The notes under the pieces were generated by a model that saw only the letters and a list, made by a program, of their open reading frames with translations, had not been told where the DNA came from and ran no database searches. Positions 16,355 through 23,133 of a stretch of DNA of 39,828 nucleotides are shown here, piece by piece; within the stretch, counting starts at the first letter, position 1, and every line of letters begins with the position of its first letter. The stretch lies in NCBI GenBank assembly GCA_025354865.1, contig JANXMB010000067.1, positions 1 through 39,828 on the forward strand, written 5' to 3'. Both the position numbers and the translations under genes were made by a program. The stretch comes from Acetobacteraceae bacterium (GTDB taxonomy: Bacteria; Pseudomonadota; Alphaproteobacteria; Acetobacterales; Acetobacteraceae).

Positions 16355-16576
16355 TCAGGCGCGAACGGCCGGCAAACGGCCGGTGCCACCGAGGCGGACT
16401 TTGCCGTTGTCGGCGATCGCAACCGGCTTGGCGGCCGGCAAACGGCCGGTGCCACCGAGGCGGACTTTGCCGTTGTCGGCAATCGCAACCGGCTTGGCGG
16501 CCGGGAGACGGCCGGTGCCGCCCAGCATAACCCGGCCGGAGTCATGCGTCGCGGCCGAGGACAGGATTTTGTTCAT
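16355..16576 (-). CDS. 73-residue basic peptide of tandem 22-residue repeats, unrecognised
   Basis: The peptide has a short N-terminal part (MNKILSSAATH) and three repeats centred on D-[SN]-G-[RK]-V-[MR]-L-G-G-T-G-R-L-P-A, beginning at D12, D34 and D56. The spacer between repeats is AKPVAIA. It has 12 Lys/Arg against 3 Asp, and no Cys, Trp, Tyr, Phe, Glu or Gln. A GGAG ribosome-binding site lies about 7 nt before the ATG, and a strong terminator lies 12 nt after the stop. These two signals support a real, separately transcribed gene. The repeat layout resembles multi-core RiPP precursors, but no known RiPP enzyme is adjacent; a structural, nucleic-acid-binding or toxin-like peptide is equally possible. 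I do not recognise the family. Confidence 0.7.
   Translation of the reverse strand: MNKILSSAATHDSGRVMLGGTGRLPAAKPVAIADNGKVRLGGTGRLPAAKPVAIADNGKVRLGGTGRLPAVRA
16369..16544 (-). repeat. 66-bp direct repeats within the peptide gene
   Basis: Two 66-bp units (16369-16434 and 16435-16500) differ at one base (16415 G versus 16481 A), which is a synonymous Ile codon change (ATC/ATT). A third, diverged partial unit covers 16501 to about 16544. The near-identity of the two full units points to recent duplication or gene conversion, while the third is older. Confidence 0.92.
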
Positions 16577-16668
16577 GGTATTCTCCAGGATCGATGGTCA
16601 TTGTCATCTCGGTGTCGCGATGCCTGCCCGCTCCGGCGGCGTCGCTCCGACGATCCGTGCCCATAACG

Positions 16669-16702
16669 AAAACAGGGCGCCCCGAATGAACGGAGCGCCC
16701 TG
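16669..16702 (-). terminator. Hairpin plus T-run upstream of the repeat-peptide gene
   Basis: On the minus strand CAGGGCGC-T-CC pairs with GG-GGCGCCCTG (one bulge) and is followed by TTTT. It lies about 135 nt after the UPF0324 stop and 92 nt before the peptide start. It can end UPF0324 transcripts, end a small RNA, or act as an attenuator for the peptide gene. Confidence 0.6.
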
Positions 16703-16766
16703 CTTGAGAGATGGAAACGGAATGGAAGGAGCGATGCGGCGGTTGGACGCACCTCACCCGTTGACA
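16669..16766 (-). ncRNA. Candidate short leader RNA or sRNA upstream of the repeat peptide
   Basis: A promoter-like pair at 16773-16802 and the terminator hairpin at 16669-16702 delimit an RNA of about 98 nt on the minus strand. It contains a pyrimidine-rich CTCCTTCCATTCC stretch that is complementary to Shine-Dalgarno-like sequence, a feature known from several alphaproteobacterial sRNAs. No coding sequence inside it is convincing. It may instead be an attenuated leader for the peptide gene. Confidence 0.3.
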
Positions 16767-16772
16767 AGGCGG

Positions 16773-16802
16773 TTGATACGTCCGGCGCGGTTACCTCGTC
16801 AA
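16773..16802 (-). promoter_or_regulatory. Candidate promoter ahead of the repeat-peptide region
   Basis: On the minus strand TTGACG (-35, five of six consensus bases) and TATCAA (-10) are 18 nt apart, beginning 35 nt downstream of the UPF0324 stop. It would drive the short RNA and, by read-through, the repeat-peptide gene. I find no better promoter between 16600 and 16670. Confidence 0.42.
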
Positions 16803-16836
16803 GAGAAATTTTTCTGTTTTATGAAAAATTGCCTCA

Positions 16837-17886
16837 CTATAGGGTTTTCGTCCAGGTTTGGATGATCAAGCTGGTCCCGGCAACCGCCGCCCAGGTCAAA
16901 AATCCCAACAGCAGCGGCTTCGTGCCAGCGCCGACGAACGCCCGCCAGTGCCCTTGCAGCCCCACCGCCGCCAACGCCACTACCAGCACCCAACGACCGG
17001 CGACCTGGATGTCCGGCCCGTAGGAACCGAACAACCCCAGGGTCTTCAGGACCGCCGCCAGCAGGAACAGCACGATGAACATCGGAATCGCGTCGTACAC
17101 TCGCTTCATCAGCGACCCGCCTTTGTCGGATCCCTCCGGGTCGAGCCACGGCATCGACAGGCCGAAGCCGATGACCAGCGGTATGATCAGCGTGGTGCGG
17201 GTCAGCTTCACGATCGTCGCCGCCGTGCCGGCGTCCTGGCTGTAGGCGAACCCTGCCGCCACCACGGCCGAGGTGTCGTTGACCGCCGTCCCGGCCCAGA
17301 GACCGAACCCGGCATCGGTCAGACCCATCAGGTGCCCAAGCGCGGGAAACAGGAAGACCGCCACCATGTTGAAAAAGAAAATCACCGTCACCGCATAGGC
17401 AATTTCCTCCGCCTTTGCTCGGATCACCGGTGCCAGGGCGGCGATCGCCGAGGCACCGCAGATCGTCGTGCCCATGCCGATCAGGCAGCGCATCCGCCAG
17501 TCGATACCGAGCATCTTGCCGACACCGAGGGCGCACAGAAGGCCGGCGGCGATGGTGACGATCAGCAGCGGCAGGGAATCCCAGCCGGTTCGGGCGATGT
17601 CGCCGATATCGAGGCTACCGCCGAGCACGACAATGCCGCCGCGCAGGGCATATTTGCTGACCTCGCCGATGCGCAGCGTGGCGATGCGCAGCGGGCCACG
17701 CAGCCCGTTGGTGATGACAACGCCGATGGCGATGGCGATCAGCGGCGCGCCGATCAGCGGCACACGCGCCCCCGCCGTCAGCGCGACGGCCGCGATCGCC
17801 ACGCATAACCCGACGCCCAGCGCCAATCTGGCCCAGGCGGGCAGGGAAGCGGTTGCGGGAACGGCGGCCTTTGCTGGCGATGCCAT
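16837..17886 (-). CDS. UPF0324/YeiH family membrane transporter (putative sulfate exporter family)
   Basis: This 349-residue protein has about 10 hydrophobic segments and the family hallmarks GVVITNGLR, KYALRGGIVVLGGSLDIGDI, MGTTICGASAIAALAPVI (about residues 138-155), AVTVIFFFNMVAVFLFPALG, and GTAVNDTSAVVAAGFAYS. The family is annotated as putative sulfate exporters on thin evidence; the substrate is not certain. The ATG at 17886 is fixed by AAGGAGG 6 nt upstream; an in-frame start 90 nt earlier lacks such a site. It is divergent from the large regulator gene at 18101, sharing a 214-nt intergenic region. Confidence 0.9.
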   Translation of the reverse strand: MASPAKAAVPATASLPAWARLALGVGLCVAIAAVALTAGARVPLIGAPLIAIAIGVVITNGLRGPLRIATLRIGEVSKYALRGGIVVLGGSLDIGDIARTGWDSLPLLIVTIAAGLLCALGVGKMLGIDWRMRCLIGMGTTICGASAIAALAPVIRAKAEEIAYAVTVIFFFNMVAVFLFPALGHLMGLTDAGFGLWAGTAVNDTSAVVAAGFAYSQDAGTAATIVKLTRTTLIIPLVIGFGLSMPWLDPEGSDKGGSLMKRVYDAIPMFIVLFLLAAVLKTLGLFGSYGPDIQVAGRWVLVVALAAVGLQGHWRAFVGAGTKPLLLGFLTWAAVAGTSLIIQTWTKTL

Positions 17887-18100
17887 GGGTGTCCTCCTTG
17901 GATTCGAGATCAGTATGTCGGCAAATTTATGGCTTGTCCTTACCCCGCGAGCGGTGAAAATGTCATCCTGGGGCAAAGCAGAGCGTTTTTTTGCTCATTG
18001 TCGCACCGCTTGATGGCGCGCGCCGTTCGGTGTAACAAAGTATGAAATTCTATTTGGGGTTGTATTTTCGAGGCGGATCGAACATCGGCGGGATCTTTCT

Positions 18101-20137
18101 GTGACACTGGCTGGCACCATGCGGCAAGATGGCGTGCAACGGGGACCGGCGGTTTCCCCCGCCCTTCGCCTGCGCTTGATGGGACCGATGGCCATCGACG
18201 ATTCGCTGGGCCGGGTGTCGCTGCCGCGAACCCGTAAATCGCGTGCGATACTGGCAGTCCTTGCCCTGGCCACCCCCCGCCCGGTGTTGCGGATGTGTCT
18301 GACGGCGCTGCTCTGGAGCCAGCGCGGCAAGGAACAGGCCAGGGCGTCGCTGCGACAGGCCGTGCACGAATTGCAGGACGTCCTGGGATCGAGCTGGGGC
18401 CGCCTGTTGCATGCCGAACGGCATCATTTGTCGCTACACGGGCCGGGTTTGGCCATCGATGCCATCGCCCTGCACACCGCATCCCCGCGCGATAACGACA
18501 TCGTCCGGCAATTTCAGAATCCGCTGCTGGAGGACCTGGTCGGCCTCGATCCCGCCTTCGATCATTGGTTGACCGAGGAACGCGGGCGGATGAACCGCGC
18601 CGCGCTAATCTGGGGGGAGACCATGCTGGCGGAGCAAGCCGACCCTGCCGTCGGCCTACAATTGGCGGAGCAACTCCTGTCCATCGATCGCGGGCACGAA
18701 GGCATTTGGCGTGCCGCCATCCGCTGTCACCTCGAACGCGGGGATTTCCGCGCGGCTCGGCTTGCCTACGAACGATGCCGCGCGGCGCGCGCCGAGCAGG
18801 GACACCCGGCGCTGTCGCCGGAAACGGAGGAGTTGTTGGCGCGGATCGGCCCCCCCGGCAGCGCGGCGGCGACGCCGATGCCGGACGAGACGCCGTCGGT
18901 GCTGCTACGCGGCGCGCCCTTGCTGTCGCCGCGCCGTTCGGCGGTGCGGTTGGGGGTGCTGCCGCTGCGCCTCGTCGATCCCAATCACCCCGCCCATGCC
19001 GACGGCCTCGCACTCGGTTTGGCCGAGGAACTGACGACGTCCCTGGCCCGCTTCCGCTGGATTTCCTGCGTATCCGGCACGTCCTTGACCGCTATCTCGG
19101 GGGAGGCCGCGACCCGCGTGCTGCCCTGGGACGGGGTCGATGCCGATTTCATGTTGGATGGCAGCATCCAGCGCGGCGGACAGAAGGTCCGCATTTTGAT
19201 GCGGATCGTCGATATGCAGTCCGGCGGCGCGGTGGCCTGGGCGCGGCGGTTCGATCGCGACGGAACCGACACATTGGCGTTGCAGGACGAACTGGCGGCG
19301 GAAATCGTCGCCCAGGTGGAGCCGGCTCTGTTAATGACAGCAGGGGAGCGTGATCGTGGTCGCTCGGCACCGACCCTGTCGCCGCACGAACTCGTTTTGC
19401 AGGCAATCCCGGCGATGTACCGCATGGAGCGCGAGGCATTCCACTCCGCCGGTCGCATGCTGGAACAAGCGCTGGCGGCCGATCCCAATCAGGCGTCGGC
19501 GCATGCATGGTTTGCCTATTGGCATCTATTCCTGGTCGGCCAGGGTTGGGCCAGCGACCCCGATCTGGCGACACGGCGGGCCAGCGAGTTGTCGGACCGA
19601 GCGGTGACGCTGGATCCGGGCGATGCGCGCGCGCTGACTTTGGCGGGACATGTCCGCAGCTATTTGCACAAGCGCCCGCGGGAGGCGATCGCCCTGCACG
19701 ATCGGGCGATCGCGCTGAACCCGAATCTGGCGCTGGCCTGGGCGTTTTCCGGCCTCGCGCTGTCCTATCTCGGTCAGCACGACGATGCCCTGATCCGCGC
19801 CCGCCAGGCCAGCCGCATGTCGCCGTCGGACCCGCATTCGTTCCTGTTCGACAACGCGCTGATGATGCCGCATCTGATGCTGGGCGATTACGAGAAGGCC
19901 GCCGATTTCGGACGTCGGGCGGTGGAGCTGAATCCGGGTTTTTCGGCGTCGTATCGGATCTATCTCTCGGCCCTCGGGCATCTCGGCCGCCGGCGGGAGG
20001 CCGTGACCGTCCGCGCGCGTTTGCTGCTGCTGGAGCCGGATATCACGATCGCACGGGCGGTCGAGCGTTCGCCGTTGACGGTGCCGGAGGACCTTGCCCG
20101 TTTCGCCGAGGGCTTGCGCCGTGCCGGGCTGCCCTGA
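18101..20137 (+). CDS. Large transcriptional regulator: winged helix, BTAD, CadC-type and TPR domains
   Basis: This 678-residue protein has several parts. Residues 20-110 look like an OmpR/SARP-type DNA-binding domain (LRLRLMGPMAIDDSLGRVSL ... RAILAVLALA). Residues 110-245 are a helical BTAD-like domain with GHEGIWRAAIRCHLERGDFRAA. Residues 283-410 resemble the segment found with adenylate cyclase/CadC-type regulators (GVLPLRLVD, LGLAEELTTSLARFRWI, DFMLDGSIQRGGQKVRI). Residues 430-650 are TPR repeats (ALTLDPGDARAL type, LNPNLALAWAFSGLALSYLG). There is no cyclase catalytic motif and no membrane segment. Its ligand and targets are unknown; the divergent UPF0324 gene is one candidate. Start is GTG with GGGA 8 nt upstream; an ATG at 18119 is an alternative. 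Confidence 0.82.
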   Translation: MTLAGTMRQDGVQRGPAVSPALRLRLMGPMAIDDSLGRVSLPRTRKSRAILAVLALATPRPVLRMCLTALLWSQRGKEQARASLRQAVHELQDVLGSSWGRLLHAERHHLSLHGPGLAIDAIALHTASPRDNDIVRQFQNPLLEDLVGLDPAFDHWLTEERGRMNRAALIWGETMLAEQADPAVGLQLAEQLLSIDRGHEGIWRAAIRCHLERGDFRAARLAYERCRAARAEQGHPALSPETEELLARIGPPGSAAATPMPDETPSVLLRGAPLLSPRRSAVRLGVLPLRLVDPNHPAHADGLALGLAEELTTSLARFRWISCVSGTSLTAISGEAATRVLPWDGVDADFMLDGSIQRGGQKVRILMRIVDMQSGGAVAWARRFDRDGTDTLALQDELAAEIVAQVEPALLMTAGERDRGRSAPTLSPHELVLQAIPAMYRMEREAFHSAGRMLEQALAADPNQASAHAWFAYWHLFLVGQGWASDPDLATRRASELSDRAVTLDPGDARALTLAGHVRSYLHKRPREAIALHDRAIALNPNLALAWAFSGLALSYLGQHDDALIRARQASRMSPSDPHSFLFDNALMMPHLMLGDYEKAADFGRRAVELNPGFSASYRIYLSALGHLGRRREAVTVRARLLLLEPDITIARAVERSPLTVPEDLARFAEGLRRAGLP

Positions 20138-20143
20138 TCGGCC

Positions 20144-20211
20144 GGCTGGGACGACACAAAGACTGGGACGACAGAAAGACTGGGGCGACACAAAGATTGG
20201 GGCGACACAAA
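20144..20211. repeat. Four 17-bp tandem repeats
   Basis: Four head-to-tail units of GACTGGGACGACACAAA (20144, 20161, 20178 and 20195) differ by one to three bases each. They begin 6 nt after the stop of the regulator gene and end 1 nt before the stop of the convergent small membrane protein gene. On the minus strand the unit is TTTGTGTCGTCCCAGTC. They are not coding and have no hairpin character. Confidence 0.93.
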
Positions 20212-20212
20212 G

Positions 20213-20521
20213 TTAGAATGCGCGCCAAGCGTTGAAGCCGATGACCGCGACCTGCGCGAGATTGAGCATCAACAGGCCCCATAACTCCTTGCGATACACA
20301 CAATAGATCAGGCACGGAATCGCCACGGTGTAACAGGCGATGCCGACTTGGGTGGTGGAGCCGAACGCCATGCCGGCCAGTCCGAAGCCGGCAGCGACGG
20401 TTTCCACGCAGCGCAGGAGGCCGATCCCAGACAGCGCTCGGCGCATGGTGGCGAGCCCTGTCGCAACGACTGCGGCGTGCGCGAGGGGGCGATCGGGCTG
20501 CATGGTCTCGGCGATTGGCAT
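20213..20521 (-). CDS. Small membrane protein (102 aa), unknown function
   Basis: This 102-residue protein has a polar N terminus and three likely transmembrane segments at about residues 37-56 (LRCVETVAAGFGLAGMAFGS), 58-75 (VGIACYTVAIPCLIYCVY) and 80-99 (LWGLLMLNLAQVAVIGFNAW). The last two resemble the helices of small PnuC/PQ-loop-like proteins, but not enough to name a family. AGGAG lies 10 nt before the ATG, and a good promoter lies upstream. It is convergent with the large regulator and divergent from the aap operon. Confidence 0.72.
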   Translation of the reverse strand: MPIAETMQPDRPLAHAAVVATGLATMRRALSGIGLLRCVETVAAGFGLAGMAFGSTTQVGIACYTVAIPCLIYCVYRKELWGLLMLNLAQVAVIGFNAWRAF

Positions 20522-20582
20522 GGTGTTCGTCGCTCCTGCGTTGGTGGCGCGCCTGGGATGCGGGCGCCGTCGCTGTGTTGGG

Positions 20583-20610
20583 ATAATATTCCAGATTGGC
20601 AGGATTGCAA
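20583..20610 (-). promoter_or_regulatory. Candidate promoter of the small membrane protein gene
   Basis: On the minus strand TTGCAA (-35) and TATTAT (-10) are 16 nt apart, about 60 nt before the gene start. The rest of the 263-nt intergenic region holds a simple-sequence stretch rich in CGACGA/CCGGCGA units (about 20638-20697) and no gene. Confidence 0.5.
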
Positions 20611-20784
20611 GCGTTAGTTAATTTTTTTAACATAACCCGACGAAACCGACGACGGCGCCCGACGACCACGCCCGGCGACAGCGACCGGCGACGACCGATC
20701 ATTAACCATTGATCTGAACGCCGCGCCGCCGCAAAGTCGGAAGTAAGGCGTGGCAGATCGCGCTTGGAATCGGGAGACAGTACG

Positions 20785-21840
20785 ATGATGCGTTCCAGTC
20801 CATGGACCGTCAGGGCAACGGCATTGGCGGGTGCATTCGCGGGATGCATGCTGACCGGACTCGCGGCAACGCCGGCGCAGGCGGATGGCAGCGGATCGGC
20901 GACGCTGGATGCCGCAGTGAAGCGGGGCCAGTTGCTGTGCGGCATGGCCGGGCAGGTGCCCGGGTTCTCCCTGCCCGATAGCCAGGGCGTCATGCGCGGC
21001 CTCGACGCCGACACCTGCCGCGCGGTGACTGCTGCGACGCTCGGCGATGCCGCCAAGGTCAAGTTCGTTCCGACGACCACGCAAAACCGTTTCACCGCGC
21101 TGCAATCGGGAGAGGTCGATCTGCTGTCGCGCAGCACCACCTGGACCCTCGGGCGGGAAGGCAATCTCGGGCTGATGTTCGCCTGGGTGAACTACTACGA
21201 CGGCACCGGCTTCCTGGTGAAGAAATCCTCCGGTGTTAAAGCCGCCAAGGACATGGACGGGGCCACGATCTGCGTTCAGCCGGGCACCAGCACCGAACTG
21301 GCGATCGCGGATTACTATCGTCTGCACAACATGAAGTTCACCCCGATCCTGATCCAGGATCTGACCGAAATTCAGGGCGCTTTCCTGTCCGGGCGCTGCG
21401 ACGCCTACTCGACCGACGCGTCGGCGCTGGCGACCTTCCGCTTCAGCCAAGGCCCGAAGGCCGACGACCTGCAACTGCTGCCAGACATCATCAGCAAAGA
21501 ACCGCTGGGCGTGATGGTGCGCAAGGGCGACGACAAGTGGTTCGACGTGGTGCGCTGGACCTTTGCGGCGATGATCGTGGCCGAGGAAAAGGGCATCACC
21601 CAGGCAAACGTCGATACCTTCATGGACAGCAAGGACCCCGACATCCGCCGCCTGCTCGGGCTTGAAGGCGAAATGGGCAAAGCGCTCGGTCTCGATCCGA
21701 AATTTGCCTATCATGTCATCAAAGCCGTCGGGAATTTGGGCGAGATGTGGGATCGCAACATCACCCCGATGGGCGTGCCGCGCGGGATCAACAACATTTG
21801 GACCAAGGGCGGGCTGCAATACGCGCCGCCGATGCGCTGA
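20785..21840 (+). CDS. aapJ: General L-amino acid ABC transporter, periplasmic binding protein
   Basis: This 351-residue family 3 solute-binding protein starts with a signal peptide ending TPAQA (residues 1 to about 33). The mature part begins SATLDAAVKRGQLLCGMAGQ, with VPGFSLPDSQGVMRGLDADT, CRAVTAATLGDA, LTEIQGAFLSGRCDAYSTDA and a C terminus ending GGLQYAPPMR, all typical of AapJ. It captures L-amino acids in the periplasm for the AapQMP importer encoded next. GGGAG lies 8 nt before the first of two adjacent ATG codons. A strong hairpin separates it from the permease genes, as expected for a binding protein made in excess. Confidence 0.95.
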   Translation: MMRSSPWTVRATALAGAFAGCMLTGLAATPAQADGSGSATLDAAVKRGQLLCGMAGQVPGFSLPDSQGVMRGLDADTCRAVTAATLGDAAKVKFVPTTTQNRFTALQSGEVDLLSRSTTWTLGREGNLGLMFAWVNYYDGTGFLVKKSSGVKAAKDMDGATICVQPGTSTELAIADYYRLHNMKFTPILIQDLTEIQGAFLSGRCDAYSTDASALATFRFSQGPKADDLQLLPDIISKEPLGVMVRKGDDKWFDVVRWTFAAMIVAEEKGITQANVDTFMDSKDPDIRRLLGLEGEMGKALGLDPKFAYHVIKAVGNLGEMWDRNITPMGVPRGINNIWTKGGLQYAPPMR

Positions 21841-21857
21841 CGCCAACACTGTGGGCA

Positions 21858-21881
21858 CCGGGCCGCGTTCGCGTGGCCCGG
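21858..21881 (+). terminator. UUCG-tetraloop hairpin between aapJ and aapQ
   Basis: A 10-bp stem (CCGGGCCGCG / CGTGGCCCGG, one G-U pair) is closed by C(TTCG)G, an extra-stable tetraloop. It lies 18 nt after the aapJ stop and is followed by an AT-rich but not T-run stretch. It probably protects aapJ mRNA from 3' decay or partly terminates transcription, lowering permease expression. Confidence 0.6.
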
Positions 21882-21921
21882 CATTTGCATAAAAATAATA
21901 AAACAGGGAGTGCCCTTCTCC

Positions 21922-23133
21922 ATGCCTGCCACTCTGGCCGATCCTCGCACGTCGGGTGCCCGTAAGGCGCCAAAGCGGCGTATGCGGCTGTCCTGGTCCG
22001 ATCCGACATTCCGCTCGATCGTCTGGCAGATTGTCATTGTCGGCTTGGTCGTCGGCATCGTCTGGTACTTGGTCGATAACACCAACCGCAACCTCGCCGC
22101 CCGGCGCATCGCAACCGGTTTCGGGTTCCTCGGCCGGGTGGCCGGTATCCCGATCGGGGAGTCGCCGATTTCCTACAGTTCGGCCTCCGATACCTATGGC
22201 CGAGCACTGTGGATCGGGGTGCTGAATACGTTGAAGGTGGCGGGGATCGGGATCGTGCTGGCGACGCTGCTGGGCACGCTCGTTGGGATCGGTCGGCTGT
22301 CCAGCAATTGGCTGATGGCGCGCCTGACCGGCTTCTACGTGGAGGTGATTCGCGACATCCCGTTGCTGCTGCAATTGCTGTTTTGGTACACGATGCTCCA
22401 GGGTCTGCCGGTGCCGAAACAATCCTGGCGGATCGGCGACGCGGTCTTCCTGTCCAACCGCGGTATCAAGGTGCCGTATCTGATCTGGGAGAATGCGCAT
22501 AACTGGGCCTCGGTCGCGTTGCTGTGCGGCGCGATTGGGACCTTCGTCTGGAGCCGCCGCGCCCGCGCCCAGCAAGAAGCGACCGGCCTGCGCCCCGCCG
22601 TCTGGCCGGTGGCGTTGGGCCTGATGGGGGCACTGCCGCTGGCCGTATGGGCCGCACTGGGCGCGCCGATGGCTTTCGAATTACCCGTGCTCCGGGGCTT
22701 CAACTTCCAGGGCGGCGGCACCGTCAGCCCCGAGTATTTCGCGCTGCTGTTGGGCCTTGTGCTCTACACCGCCGGCTACATCGCCGAGATCGTGCGATCC
22801 GGCATTCAGGCCATCGCCATCGGCCAGTGGGAGGCTGCGGGCGCCCTGGGTTTGCGGCGTGGCGCGATCCTGCGCCACATCGTGCTGCCGCAGGCGCTGC
22901 GCGTGGTCATTCCCCCCATGACCAGCCAATATTTGAACCTGACCAAAAACAGTTCGCTGGCGGTCGCGATCGGCTACCAGGACGTGGTGTCCATCGCCAA
23001 CACGACCCTGAACCAGACTGGCCAGGCGGTGGAGGGCATCGCCGTCATCATGGCGGTCTTCCTCACCATCAGCCTGTCGATCAGCCTGTTCATGAACTGG
23101 TACAACGCGCGCATCGCGCTGGTGGGGCGCTAG
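21922..23133 (+). CDS. aapQ: General L-amino acid ABC transporter, permease AapQ
   Basis: This 403-residue inner-membrane permease of the polar amino acid type has a first helix at about 25-47, a loop region with YSSASDTYGRALWIGVLNTL, and membrane segments including GIGIVLATLLGTLVGIGR. The ABC-permease EAA loop appears as QWEAAGALGLRRGAILRHIV followed by LPQALRVVIPPMTSQYLNL. The length, with a large insertion between the first helices, is usual for AapQ. ATG at 21922 has AGGGAG 11 nt upstream. The stop is directly followed by the aapM ATG. Confidence 0.94.
   Translation: MPATLADPRTSGARKAPKRRMRLSWSDPTFRSIVWQIVIVGLVVGIVWYLVDNTNRNLAARRIATGFGFLGRVAGIPIGESPISYSSASDTYGRALWIGVLNTLKVAGIGIVLATLLGTLVGIGRLSSNWLMARLTGFYVEVIRDIPLLLQLLFWYTMLQGLPVPKQSWRIGDAVFLSNRGIKVPYLIWENAHNWASVALLCGAIGTFVWSRRARAQQEATGLRPAVWPVALGLMGALPLAVWAALGAPMAFELPVLRGFNFQGGGTVSPEYFALLLGLVLYTAGYIAEIVRSGIQAIAIGQWEAAGALGLRRGAILRHIVLPQALRVVIPPMTSQYLNLTKNSSLAVAIGYQDVVSIANTTLNQTGQAVEGIAVIMAVFLTISLSISLFMNWYNARIALVGR

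Noticed and set aside
16279-16530. Plus-strand reading frame across the 66-bp repeats, rich in Arg and Cys
   Set aside because: It reads through the terminator hairpin and lacks a ribosome-binding site. The minus-strand frame has both a ribosome-binding site and a terminator in the right places.
16369-16544. CRISPR-like array
   Set aside because: The 66-bp units are contiguous with no spacers and are in frame within a coding sequence.
20614-22575. Long minus-strand reading frame of about 650 codons across aapJ and aapQ
   Set aside because: It is a GC-rich antisense shadow with low-complexity His/Gln/Arg/Asp content; the plus-strand genes have clear family motifs.
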